From: Halomonas sp. McH1-25
Lineage (GTDB): Bacteria; Pseudomonadota; Gammaproteobacteria; Pseudomonadales; Halomonadaceae
Assembly (NCBI RefSeq): GCF_022348165.1
Contig: NZ_JAKRFI010000011.1
Span: forward strand, 1-64,000
Length of the DNA stretch: 64,000 nucleotides
Direction: 5' to 3'
Made by a program: the position numbers and the translations under genes. The notes under the pieces were generated by a model that did no database searches, was not told the origin of the DNA, and was given only the letters and a program-made list of their open reading frames with translations. Shown here piece by piece: positions 1 through 8,599 of the stretch (positions are counted from its first letter, which is position 1; each line of letters begins with the position of its first letter).

Positions 1-102
1 GGGGGGGGGGAGGGGGAGACCGAATCGAACCGGCCGGATTCCAGCACACTTGGCTACGCTCTCTTTCTGGTAATGTTAAAGAAAAGTAACAGGGAGGCAC
101 CC

Positions 103-168
103 ATGAATATCCCCCAGGAGCGTCTCGAGCGCGTGTCTCTACTCAGCCCCAAGGGCGTCCGAGGCTGA
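103..168 (+). CDS. possible 21-residue leader peptide or gene remnant
   Basis: A strong ribosome site (AGGGAGG, six bases before ATG) precedes a 21-codon frame beginning MNIPQERLERVS and ending at TGA. Such a strong site before so short a frame suggests either a leader peptide or the preserved 5' end of a gene that has since been cut off. The next plausible frame starts about 90 bases downstream. I recognise no family. Confidence 0.25.
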   Translation: MNIPQERLERVSLLSPKGVRG

Positions 169-260
169 GCGCTTGATCCTAAGAGAAAGCTCCCCAAAAA
201 CCCAAGGGCAGCGATCAACCTTCAGCGAAGACTTGTCCATCTGATACCTCGCCTGAAAAA

Positions 261-626
261 ATGAAAGGAAAAAGGGCTGATGAAGAAAGGCTTATCTCTT
301 ATCTGATTACTTTGCTGAAAGGAGTAAGGAACCACCTCTGGTCGCCGAGGCTTGTCCTCGAAACCCAACAGTGGCAGTCGGAGAATGCTCTCGATAAGAA
401 TGAAAAGGCTCTGATTGACAAAGCAGTGAAGGAAGCCGTCGAAGCAAGAATACAAGAGAAGCGCCGAGCAAAGGATCTGGCAGAGAAAGCTGCTGCTGAG
501 GCTCGCGCTCACCGGGACAAATATGGCCCGCCAGCAGGCAGTCGAGCACATGGCCGCTCTAAGCGCAGCAGCGGTAGCGTCCATACAGTACAGGGCGGGG
601 CACCCGGCCTCGGTAAGTGTCGCTAA
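261..626 (+). CDS. hypothetical charged alpha-helical protein
   Basis: This 121-residue frame has a strongly charged, Ala/Glu/Lys-rich middle (about residues 45-87) that should form a long helix or coiled coil, which is more protein-like than the antisense frame over the same bases. The tail is basic and low in complexity, so the 3' end may be a frameshifted or random extension. The ribosome site is weak and no family is recognised. It could be a remnant of a plasmid gene. From its end to 1006 I see only the hairpin listed at 672-701. Confidence 0.35.
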   Translation: MKGKRADEERLISYLITLLKGVRNHLWSPRLVLETQQWQSENALDKNEKALIDKAVKEAVEARIQEKRRAKDLAEKAAAEARAHRDKYGPPAGSRAHGRSKRSSGSVHTVQGGAPGLGKCR

Positions 627-671
627 ATATCACACCTGGCTATCCCGCGATTCCGTTTCAATCGGAGAATA

Positions 672-701
672 AAAAGAGGCCCGCCACAAACGTAGCGGGC
701 C
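672..701 (-). terminator. rho-independent terminator reading leftward
   Basis: Perfect 7-bp arms GGCCCGC/GCGGGCC enclose a 10-base loop. On the minus strand the stem is followed by CTCTTTTTA, a good U-tract. It would end minus-strand transcription, the nearest source being the nuclease gene that stops at 1006 about 300 bases upstream. Confidence 0.6.
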
Positions 702-1005
702 AAGCTGGCGCGAACGCCAGCAACCAAGGAAACCAGAAACCGTAAGGCGGGCATGACCACCCCCTAGATCGAAATAGGCATCTTCGCTCAGAATGCTTGT
801 CACTTCCCGGCCAGCGGGCCACTAGTCTGAGCATCGCCCTGCTCCGGTGCGGCTACGCCTGTGCGCTCCAAGCTGAACCCGAGTGCCAGCAGGGCATCGA
901 CCAGAGGTCAAAGCATACGTAGGTCATCAGCAATAAGGGAGAGCCGATAGGCGTCTGTCTGCCTGCCCTGAACAGTCCCTCACCTGTCGCTGAGCGGCCT
1001 CTCGC

Positions 1006-2085
1006 TCAGCTTCCACACAGCAAGCCGCTATTCACGATATCGGCCAGCCGAGACGGTCCAATACCGCGAATTGAATCCAGAGCATCCACAGATACCCAGG
1101 GGCGACCGGCCTCGATGTCGCTGGCGCGTGCCTCGCCAATGTGCGGCAAACGCTCGAGCACCTCTTTTGGGCTTCGGTTGAGGTCGACGCACTCGTATAC
1201 GGGATCATTGGCCGCCACCTGAGTAGAGGTGATTCTGGTTGCCTGCGCGGGTACGAGAGCCAAGGTTACCCCGTTGAGGCCGACATAGACCGGAGCATGG
1301 TCGCTGACTGTATCGCGCGCGACTTCATGGGTAATGCCGAGCAGTTGAGGGAAGCGAAGGATGCCCCGATCGCTGATATCGAGGGCGTCCGCCTCATACC
1401 AGAGGTTGTCGTAGAGATTGGCGTACTTGCCATCGTGAGAGCTTAGCGTGCTGGCGCCCTGCTGGATGGCGGGCACCGCGCCCCGGCGACGCAGCGCGGC
1501 CCAGGCCGGCTCGCTCGGCTCGGCATTGAAGTCGCCGGCAATCATTCGGGGCATGCCGGGATAGACTTCGGCCATCCAGTCCCAGATTCCCGTCAATGCG
1601 TGGATCTCGGGTTCACGGTCCTGCATGCTGTCACCATACAAAATATGGATATTGGCCAGCGCCAGCTCCTGCCCTGTCGCCTTGCTTCGAAATGCGGCAA
1701 GCAGCGGCTCACGGGAGAACACATCCCGGCTGTCGAGGTACACCACGGCGCCCCCGGCGTACTCAACGACGGAATCCCGCCAGGCCATTGCATACATCTC
1801 TTGGTAAGTTCCTCGGCCAACCGCATGACTGGCGATGTAGCGCCAATCCTCCCCGCTGCTGCGCTCCATGTGCTTGATGAGCATCTCCAGACCTTCTACG
1901 GACATCACCTCCTGGAACGCGACAAGATCGAACTGACTGGCAACAGCCGCCAGCTGGTCGTAGCGCTTATCATTCGACCAGCCGAGGTGAAGCACATTAA
2001 AGCTGCCGACGGTCAAGCCGGCCATGGAGAGCGATGGCAGCATGACCAGAGACACGAGCCAGGCTGCAGCGATTCGTTTGAGCAT
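1006..2085 (-). CDS. secreted endonuclease/exonuclease/phosphatase-family protein with C-terminal HhH domain
   Basis: The protein (about 359 residues) starts with a signal peptide (MLKRIAAAWLVSLVMLPSLSMA), so it should act in the periplasm or outside the cell. The body has the DNase I/EEP fold landmarks: SFNVLHLGW at the mature N-terminus, a catalytic Glu in VAFQEVMS, MIAGDFNAEP, and the His of SDHAPV near the C-terminus. The last 60 residues (DLNRSPKEVLERLPHIGEA...IRGIGPSRLADI) form a ComEA-type helix-hairpin-helix DNA-binding unit. The start at 2085 is preferred over the upstream in-frame ATG at 2109 because AAGGAAG lies just before it. A secreted DNase or phosphodiesterase is the natural reading; the substrate is not shown. 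Upstream are 9-bp repeats shared with kfrA. Confidence 0.85.
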   Translation of the reverse strand: MLKRIAAAWLVSLVMLPSLSMAGLTVGSFNVLHLGWSNDKRYDQLAAVASQFDLVAFQEVMSVEGLEMLIKHMERSSGEDWRYIASHAVGRGTYQEMYAMAWRDSVVEYAGGAVVYLDSRDVFSREPLLAAFRSKATGQELALANIHILYGDSMQDREPEIHALTGIWDWMAEVYPGMPRMIAGDFNAEPSEPAWAALRRRGAVPAIQQGASTLSSHDGKYANLYDNLWYEADALDISDRGILRFPQLLGITHEVARDTVSDHAPVYVGLNGVTLALVPAQATRITSTQVAANDPVYECVDLNRSPKEVLERLPHIGEARASDIEAGRPWVSVDALDSIRGIGPSRLADIVNSGLLCGS

Positions 2086-2100
2086 GTGAGCTTCCTTAAA

Positions 2101-2132
2101 TATTACCATAATTACGATAATTATCGCAATTA
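2101..2132. promoter_or_regulatory. AT-rich 9-bp repeats, candidate KfrA-type operator
   Basis: Phased 9-bp units ATAATTACG, ATAATTATC and GCAATTAAG lie directly upstream of the nuclease gene. The same unit occurs as a direct repeat (GTAATTACG twice, then ATAATAAAG) just upstream of the kfrA gene at about 54.9 kb. KfrA proteins are known to bind repeats at their own promoter, so regulation of the nuclease by KfrA is a reasonable inference. Confidence 0.5.
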
Positions 2133-2164
2133 AGTAATGATGGTGCTATATGAATTCGGTTTCA

Positions 2165-2461
2165 TCAGCTCTGTGAGCTTTTCTTGTCTGACGGCAAGTC
2201 GTTCCAGACTCCAGGCAATTCCGCCAGTGTGAACTCCCGATCGAGCGCAAGATCACCAGGAATACGAAAATCTCGTCATTTCTAAGGGCTCGGAAGGCGC
2301 CCCATTGACATGCAAGAATCTTTCAAGACTGCAGATCGCAGGGGGCCAGGCCAGGTATAGAACGGCAACATCCTTTCTACCCAATACCCTCCAGTTTTCG
2401 CTGCTCCAATGTCGGGCATATCCCATGCCCGTCGTTTTGCGGCAGGTCTCCACGCAATCAT
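2165..2461 (-). pseudogene. RES-domain toxin (NAD+ phosphorylase family), broken by two frameshifts
   Basis: The ATG overlaps the antitoxin stop codon (TGATGA), as is usual for Xre/RES pairs. Frame one reads MIAWRPAAKRRAWDMPDIGA then AKTGGYW, the typical RES N-terminus. The similarity then moves to a second frame (DVAVLYLAWPPAICSLERFL) and later to a third (IPGDLALDREFTLAELPGVW). That means two indels, near 2385 and 2275. The conserved C-terminal RES segment after the Trp is also missing. Intact RES toxins deplete NAD+; this one cannot make a functional product. The neighbouring antitoxin gene is intact. Confidence 0.8.
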
Positions 2462-2976
2462 CAGACAACTCCGCCCCATTCCAGCGCATTCAGCACGCGA
2501 CGAACCTGGTTGGCGCCAAGCTCGGTACCGCAGAGCATAATCGGCGAGTCATTGCCTAGTGCAGGGTGCTTGCGACGCATCCAGTCGATAGCTGCTTCAC
2601 GATCAGCAAACACCTCATCAGCAAGATGTGTTACCTCGGCGATACGATCCAGCTTTTCAGATGTTGTAGCATCCAGTGGCTTGCCACTGCGCTTACGGCG
2701 AACAATCGTCGAGCCTGAAATACCCAACAGGATCTCCAAGCCCTTCTGGTTAAGTTGAAAGGCCTCTCTGAGCATTTGGGTAACCTCCGGCTCTAGGCCA
2801 GCTTGAATCCGGGTGAGCCGGACGGCATCTGTCTGTTCAGACTGGTCCTCAGCAAATATCCAGAAGCGCTTGGTGGCGCTTTCTTGGCGGGCACCTACCT
2901 GGAAGACCCTAGTCTTCCTTCTAGGCCGCGTTAGGGGCTTAGCGGGCTTCGGAACCGTATCAACCGTATCGGCCAT
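2461..2976 (-). CDS. Xre/MbcA/ParS-family antitoxin (DUF2384)
   Basis: This 171-residue protein has the family architecture: a basic disordered N-terminus, a central Xre-like helical region (LREAFQLNQKGLEILLGISGS around residue 70) and a C-terminal toxin-binding region ending in VRRVLNALEWGGVV. A ribosome site (GGAG) precedes the ATG. In intact modules it binds and silences a RES toxin and represses the shared promoter. Here the partner toxin is broken by frameshifts, so the antitoxin is probably a leftover that could still neutralise related toxins. Confidence 0.8.
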   Translation of the reverse strand: MADTVDTVPKPAKPLTRPRRKTRVFQVGARQESATKRFWIFAEDQSEQTDAVRLTRIQAGLEPEVTQMLREAFQLNQKGLEILLGISGSTIVRRKRSGKPLDATTSEKLDRIAEVTHLADEVFADREAAIDWMRRKHPALGNDSPIMLCGTELGANQVRRVLNALEWGGVV

Positions 2977-3134
2977 GACAATTCTCCATTTGACCTTACG
3001 TTTTGCTCACTTGAGGATAACAGGTCATTGCATAGGGAGAATCTGCCCCAATTAGCCTGAGTGGTACCTCTCCCTGGCTTATAAAGAAAACGGGCTCGAT
3101 GGAGCCCGCCAGCCATATAATCCGAATACCATTC

Positions 3135-3378
3135 TCAGCCAATCGACCACACATACACATTCTCAAACGGCATGTCCTCATTATTAAGTAACTGCCACGA
3201 CAGCTCCGCAAAGCCAAGCGCTACGTAGAAACGGAAAGCCTGCTGATTTTTCCAGCGAGAGTTCACCTTTCCGCTCAGAGGCGTGAGCGATCAACTGGCG
3301 CCTGATACTTTGTCCCTGCCGGTCCGGAGCAACAAAAAGGCCGCCGACAAACTTGTGCAGCATGGCCCTGCCAAGCAT
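3135..3378 (-). pseudogene. GNAT acetyltransferase C-terminal remnant, frameshifted
   Basis: One frame gives KFVGGLFVAPDRQGQSIRRQL, the acetyl-CoA-binding motif A of GNAT enzymes (normally QGxGIGxxL). After ELSLE the similarity jumps frame to NQQAFRFYVALGFAEL and runs to MPFENVYVWSIG. The N-terminal half is absent and one indel lies near 3240. The role was probably small-molecule or protein acetylation, possibly as a toxin; the remnant does not tell which. Confidence 0.7.
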
Positions 3379-3658
3379 TCAGCATCTAATTGATTCCCTT
3401 AGTGATCTCTACCTATATATCTCTCCATTCTTGGACTATCCGGACCACACGCCTGTTGATAATACGGTGCTTTTACTACCTTATGATGCAAGAGGTATAA
3501 TTAGTGATCGGGAAATAATGGCGATGTTCACGTATGAGCTTACCCCGTTCCTTGCATTGCTGTATCGGCTATGCTGGTAGTGGACTGTGCTCGACCTCGA
3601 AAGCGGACTGCCGTTTTCGCAACATGTCGCTGGCCTTAACGCTATCCAGGAGGCAGCC

Positions 3659-3883
3659 ATGAATAAGATCCGTATGTACCCGGGTGAAGCCACCATTGTG
3701 GGCACTTCCAGCTCCTCAATGACGGCAACCGTTCACCGTAGCGCTGAAGATGTGCAGTTGGATGAGCATGGCCGCGTGAAGCGCGCATCTGCCAAGGCGT
3801 TCTTTGCCGCGGCGAGGCGCTCCGATGAAGAAGCTCGTCAATTTATTAGCCGCCAGCGTGAAGAGCTGCTCAAGCGAAGCTGA
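3659..3883 (+). CDS. small hypothetical protein, 74 residues
   Basis: A perfect AGGAGG sits seven bases before the ATG at 3659, which decides against the longer frame starting at 3587. The product begins MNKIRMYPGEATIVGTSSSS and has a basic helical C-terminus (AKAFFAAARRSDEEARQFIS). A strong terminator follows 15 bases after the stop, so this looks like a complete monocistronic gene. I know no function; size and charge would fit a plasmid-encoded accessory regulator. Confidence 0.65.
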   Translation: MNKIRMYPGEATIVGTSSSSMTATVHRSAEDVQLDEHGRVKRASAKAFFAAARRSDEEARQFISRQREELLKRS

Positions 3884-3898
3884 CCCAACGCATCGAAC

Positions 3899-3925
3899 AA
3901 GCCCAGCTCAGCTGGGCTTTCTTTT
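3899..3925 (+). terminator. rho-independent terminator
   Basis: Eight-bp arms GCCCAGCT/AGCTGGGC are separated by one base as read (the loop opens the innermost pairs) and are followed by TTTCTTTT. It ends the 74-residue gene. Confidence 0.85.
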
Positions 3926-4114
3926 GCCTGGCTAGTTATTTCCTTGCTGCCCTACCCGGCTCCGACCCGGTCCATAGAAGTATCTTAACAGCTCTATCAT
4001 GCAACGGTGGCCATCGTTCGGGCCGCCCCTAAGTCCCTCATGATGGAACCCGAAGAGATTGGGGCGCCACAAGTGGCCTGTTAAACTATCCAGACATAGT
4101 TTAGGTGTCCTCTT

Positions 4115-4729
4115 ATGGATCATGTGCCGGCCATGCAATGGCTACACGACCTGGACCAATAGGGACGAAGCGAATTTACGCTGCGGGATCTCGCCAAGGT
4201 TGTTTCTCGAGGACAGACCAAAACGCTCCAGGAAGGCCTCATCCGGCTTTGCCGGCAGGGCCTGCTCGTGAGAGCTTCCCGGGACATCGATGTGTTTGCC
4301 CTATCGCAATCACCCGCCCCCTACCGGCTCGAGTGCATTGCCCGCGCCATGCGCCGTGGCGAATAAACTACTTATCCCTGAAATCCGCGCTGTCAGGGTA
4401 TGGCGCCACTTCGCAGATCTCTGTAGACGAGCTGACGGTGATGACCACCGGCCGGAAAGGCATCTACCAAACGCCCTATGGCACGATCGAGTTGACCCGC
4501 ACAAGGCCGTCCGGTGACCGTGCTTATGGAGCATATGAGAGACATTAGCCGCCCTCTGAGGATGGCTACCTCGAAAGCTGCCTGGGCCGACCTCAAGCGG
4601 GTTAGGCGCAACACTCACTTTGTCGATGCCGAGGCCTGGCTGAACTGGCTCAAGCTCCGAGTCGTACCCCGACATACCCTCGGGCGAAGGCACTCAGTAC
4701 ATCATAGCAGTGGGGATATTTGTGCATGA
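4115..4729 (+). pseudogene. AbiEi-family antitoxin (type IV toxin-antitoxin), decayed
   Basis: The reading starts MDHVPAMQWLHDLDQ, hits an in-frame TAG, and resumes as FTLRDLAKVVSRGQTKTLQE, a winged-helix segment. After AMRRGE it shifts frame to INYLSLKSALSGYG...VDELTVMTTGRKGIYQTPYG, the AbiEi hallmark, and then shifts again to PLRMATSKAAWADLKRVRRN. One nonsense codon and two frameshifts therefore inactivate it. AbiEi normally represses and neutralises the nucleotidyltransferase toxin AbiEii. I find no recognisable abiEii after it. Confidence 0.75.
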
Positions 4730-5342
4730 GCGGGGCAAACAGGGTGTGGTGAAGCCCTTGCTCGGCAGCGGCCCTTCCTAGAATCTCGGCTTGGGTTGGT
4801 AGGCTCCATAGTGGGGCATCGACCAGGTATTGCCGGTAAACTCTTCCTACTTTTTAGCTATTGGTAGCTGATCGCCAATCCTCGGTTCCTTTACCCTCAG
4901 CTGCTCCTATCACTGAAGCGCAAGTCCTGGGCCCAGGATCGACGAGCTCAGCTGCCGTTCGATCAATGACTGCAACCTGTATGGCTGGTCGAGCGGCTCA
5001 TTATTCCAATCGAAACAATCCTCTTCTGTCTCCTCGAGGCTGCCATTAAAATATGGGTCGCCGTCTCTGTTCATGCCTCTCCTTTATTGCCTCGGGTACG
5101 CGTTGCTTTTCCACTATGAACGGCTCCGTAGCATGGCGTTGGCTACGCCGGGCCCAAAGCCTTAGATCATACCCGGCTCCCTCCGGGGAGGTGGCCCGAA
5201 CAGATGCCGGCCACGCAGGCGAAGCGGTGCATCAGATTGGCTTGTCAGGCCTTGCTTTTTTAAGCACTCCTCGCCAAGCAAATAAAAGCCAGCATAGAGC
5301 TGGGCAAAGGAAGCGATCGCCATTAATGGCCATTACATAACA

Positions 5343-5400
5343 ATAGAATTATCCAGAAAGCCTGAAAGTGTTACATGGCTGTATTTACGGATAATTCTAT
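5343..5400. repeat. perfect 12-bp inverted repeat, 34-bp spacer
   Basis: ATAGAATTATCC at 5343-5354 is mirrored exactly by GGATAATTCTAT at 5389-5400. No T-run follows and the spacer is not GC-rich, so a terminator is unlikely. It could be a recombinase or regulator site, or the scar of a small element. Confidence 0.5.
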
Positions 5401-5722
5401 AGGTTTGTTTTACGAAGAATCAATCACTTAGGAAGCACCTATACCTATAGAATCGCCTTTTTGCACAAAACCTGTATTTCGAGGAGGCCTTGGGTAGGCA
5501 CTGTCCTGCACGGAGCCTATCCATGGATGTGAGTTTTCCCCGTTCTTCCGCTGTGCTGATCCTGAAGACATGGATGAATGGCGCGAGGTGGGGATTCGCC
5601 TGCCCGTTGCTCGTGCCAATAAGATCATGGTCATCGAAGAGGAGCTATTGCTCGCGTGGCGCGAGCGCAGTTAATCGGCTGCGCCTAGGGCCATCTTTGA
5701 TCTGGGTGAAATCCATGAGCTT

Positions 5723-5935
5723 ATGAACCGGCAGGCAAAGAAACGACGTTCCCTTGTGTCCGTTCGCTCTTTGTTGTTCCCGCAGTTACAGATGTTGTCC
5801 CATGCGGAGGCTCTCTGGCGCGACCGGGCGACGCAGTTAGGGATGAAGCGTGCCTACATTGCTCGTTGCGCTCACCGCAAGAGATGGACACAAAGTGAAT
5901 GCGAGCGCCTGGGGATTTTTCAGGAGAACAAGTAG
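5723..5935 (+). CDS. hypothetical basic protein, 70 residues
   Basis: The frame encodes a basic helical product (MNRQAKKRRSLVSVRSLLFP...). It has no clear ribosome site and lies in a degraded region, so it may be a fragment. No family is recognised. Confidence 0.25.
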   Translation: MNRQAKKRRSLVSVRSLLFPQLQMLSHAEALWRDRATQLGMKRAYIARCAHRKRWTQSECERLGIFQENK

Positions 5936-6291
5936 ACGGACAAGGACTAGATCTCTGTGCCTACCGTTATCTTGGGCCGCGAGAGCCGGATCATCAGGTT
6001 CCCCAACGATCACGCATGGGCGGAAGATTCAGCCACATAGCCCCTCCGTAGTCGATTGCCAGCATCATCTCTGGGCTGTACTAGAGCGCCTTGCGATCCG
6101 CTTCGAGCCGAGACTGTTGGTTGGCCGGCTGGCGCGTGGAATGGCTCATGGGGAAACTCCGATTCGTGATGGCTTACCCCAGATAAACGCCGCCTTCTCA
6201 GAAACGGGTAATGCATTTTTTCGTTCTTCTGAGCGAGCCGTTTTATGCGCAAAATGGCGCATGGCAACCAGGAGTTAAACAAGGATCTCGA

Positions 6292-7845
6292 ATGCACGCA
6301 GGTATCGACTTCGGCACATCCAACTGCCTCATCAGTACGTCACGTGACGGAGAGGTCCAGCCGCTCCCCCTCACTGGCCAAACGGCCGAAATGCCCTCGG
6401 CGCTCTACGTTCTGAAGGCTGCCGTCGCGGCCCAGAGCATCGAGGACCCGCGCAACTTAGAAATGCTGGCTAGGCGCATCGGTCGGGCCAAGGTTGAGCA
6501 AACCACCGCCGTGGCGCAGGCCAAGGAAGAATACGCGCGCTGGATGCGGCGCTATGGCGATGACGACAGCAACAAGCAGCACAAGCCGACGTCGTGGAAG
6601 GAGTTCATGACGACGCGGATCATGACAGATACCGAGATCGAGTCACGGATACGCACGGTCATGCAACGCGAGCTGCTGGCGCAAGCCGGGGAAACCTACG
6701 CGCAGCAGGGCATGGCCAAAGCGCTGTCTGCCGGCGACGAAACGACCTATGGTACGGAGGCCACCGAGCAGAGCCTGGTGCAGAGTGACGACGGTTTCTA
6801 TATCAAGTCGCCCAAGTCATTTCTCGGCGCGAGGCTCCCGCACGCGCGCCTTGAGGTCTTCAAGGAGGTCTGCTCCCGTATGCTCGGGCATATCCGGACA
6901 ACGGCAGAACAGCACACCCAAGAGCCGATCGAGTCGGTGGTGATCGGGCGTCCCGTCAACTTTCATGGGAAACGCGGCGAAGAGGGTAATCGCCAGGCCG
7001 TAGGGATTCTTGAAGCCGCGGCGAAGAAAGCCGGCTACAAGGATGTGGAATTCATGCTGGAACCCGTGGCTGCCGCCATCGACTTCGAGAGGACCCTGCT
7101 CGAGGATCACACGGTCCTTGTCGTTGACCTTGGGGGTGGCACGACCGACTGCACGGTATTGAAGCTAGGCCCCAGCTACCGTCAGACCAATGGTCGGTCG
7201 CGTGTCGTGCTGGCGCATACCGGCGATCGTATCGGTGGGCTGGACCTCGATATCCAGTTGGCCTTCGATGGATTCATGCCTGCCTTCGGCAAAGGCACCT
7301 CCGATCGCAGCGGACTGCCTGTGGCTAACCACCTCTTTTGGGATGCCTGCGCCGTCAACGACCTGCCCGCCCAGGATGCCTTCCTCCGTGCGGACCTTCG
7401 CTATATCCATTCCCGCGCGGCCGAGCCAGGGAAGCTGAGCAAGCTGCTGGCGCTTCAGCAAAGCAAGGCGATGCTGTGGCTCAGCTTGAGTGCCGAGGAA
7501 GCCAAGATTGCCTTGTCGGAAGCGGAAGCTCATGTCGTGAAACTGTCTTACATCTCGCCTGGCTTCTCGATCGAGACGTACCGTGAGGCCTATGAAGCCG
7601 CTATCGAGCGCCAGTTGGCTACCTTCTCCAGGCTGGCGCACGAGGCTGTGCTTCAGGCCGGCACCCAGCCCTCCCTGGTCTACGTCACAGGGGGAACCGC
7701 CAAGTCACCGATCATTCGCCGATCACTGCAGACTGCCCTGGGCAAGGACACGGAGATCATCTCGGGCAATCTCTTCTCCGGCGTCGTATCCGGTCTGGCC
7801 GTGCACTCCGAAGCGATCTATCGGCCAACTCCCGTAGGGGCCTGA
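6292..7845 (+). CDS. Hsp70-family chaperone-like protein (YegD/DnaK-like ATPase)
   Basis: The 517-residue product has the actin-like ATPase motifs of Hsp70: GIDFGTSNCLIS at the N-terminus (phosphate 1), VLVVDLGGGTTDCTVL near residue 275 (phosphate 2) and VYVTGGTAKSPII near residue 465 (adenosine). It is longer than a bare nucleotide-binding domain but has no typical DnaK substrate-binding domain, which matches the YegD group. The start at 6292 puts the first motif at the N-terminus; the longer frame from 6211 would add 27 unrelated residues. It is monocistronic. Its client is unknown; YegD-like proteins occur in plasmid and defence contexts. Confidence 0.8.
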   Translation: MHAGIDFGTSNCLISTSRDGEVQPLPLTGQTAEMPSALYVLKAAVAAQSIEDPRNLEMLARRIGRAKVEQTTAVAQAKEEYARWMRRYGDDDSNKQHKPTSWKEFMTTRIMTDTEIESRIRTVMQRELLAQAGETYAQQGMAKALSAGDETTYGTEATEQSLVQSDDGFYIKSPKSFLGARLPHARLEVFKEVCSRMLGHIRTTAEQHTQEPIESVVIGRPVNFHGKRGEEGNRQAVGILEAAAKKAGYKDVEFMLEPVAAAIDFERTLLEDHTVLVVDLGGGTTDCTVLKLGPSYRQTNGRSRVVLAHTGDRIGGLDLDIQLAFDGFMPAFGKGTSDRSGLPVANHLFWDACAVNDLPAQDAFLRADLRYIHSRAAEPGKLSKLLALQQSKAMLWLSLSAEEAKIALSEAEAHVVKLSYISPGFSIETYREAYEAAIERQLATFSRLAHEAVLQAGTQPSLVYVTGGTAKSPIIRRSLQTALGKDTEIISGNLFSGVVSGLAVHSEAIYRPTPVGA

Positions 7846-7958
7846 TGGCAGCCGGCTTGGATCAAACGCATCAGGACAAAGAAAAGGCCAGGTTCTGTGC
7901 ATAACAGCAACCTGGACTCGAGGATCGCTTGACGCCGACGCCGGCGTTGCGAAGCCGT

Positions 7959-8264
7959 TCATGCTATTTCAAGCGGCTGTGCCTTCTGAATGCGCTCTAA
8001 CCTCTTGGCGTCGTGGGTGGCTTCCCAAATTTCGTGCTTCTGCTGAAGGTTTAGCCAGAACTGGGCTGTGTTCCCAAACACGCGCCCCAGCATGATGGCG
8101 GTATCTGCAGTGACGGCGCGCCTACCCCGGCAGATCTCGTTTACCAGCCGTGGCTTCACGCCCATTTTTTCAGCGAGCCGGGTTTGAGTGAGGTCGAGCG
8201 GCTCAAGGAATTCGTGGGTCAGGATATCGCCTACTGTGGAAGCCTTGCGCTGGGTTTGAACCAT
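7959..8264 (-). CDS. HigA-family addiction-module antitoxin (orphan)
   Basis: The 101-residue protein is a typical HigA: VGDILTHEFLEPLDLTQTRLAEK, then an Xre helix-turn-helix (RLVNEICRGRRAVTADTAIML), then FGNTAQFWLNLQQKHEI. AGGTGA precedes the ATG at 8264; the upstream in-frame ATG at 8351 lacks a site and would add unrelated residues. In intact loci higB lies immediately upstream, but I find no RelE-like HigB in 8265-8560 on the minus strand in any frame. The antitoxin therefore seems to have lost its toxin. Confidence 0.85.
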   Translation of the reverse strand: MVQTQRKASTVGDILTHEFLEPLDLTQTRLAEKMGVKPRLVNEICRGRRAVTADTAIMLGRVFGNTAQFWLNLQQKHEIWEATHDAKRLERIQKAQPLEIA

Positions 8265-8599
8265 AACAATCACCTGTAAGTATTTGAACCCAAGAGAAGA
8301 TTGAGTAACCTCTCGCCATTTAGCCAAGTTTAACCGATGCTGCCTATTCATACGAGTCGAACACTTGTTTGGTGGTTGCCGCTCAAGTACTTAAAGCGAT
8401 TAGCAAGCGAGGTTATCAGGACTGCCCACTGATGGCGGCTTCCATGATGTTCAGCTTACACAATAGAGCGGATATAATGATGTTTGGCATGGCGGCCTGG
8501 CCTGCCCCGTTTGCGACGCATTAATAATACAGTATATTGTCTATATTACTCCTTTGAAATACATAATAGAAATCTTCCCTCATTACTCGTATTGTACTG

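Larger units (their letters stand above)
4730..6291. other. gene-poor stretch with degraded coding fragments
   Basis: No convincing intact gene is visible. A short open frame on the plus strand ending at 5674 gives an acidic segment (FRCADPEDMDEWREVGIRL...) that looks like the C-terminus of a lost protein. The frame at 5723-5935 is listed separately. A perfect 12-bp inverted repeat lies at 5343-5400. Between 4730 and 5340 I see nothing I can name. The Hsp70-like gene begins at the right edge. Confidence 0.5.

Noticed and set aside
1-60. tRNA-like 3' end (GAGACCGAATCGAAC word)
   Set aside because: The resemblance to a T-arm is partial and no acceptor or anticodon stems can be built.
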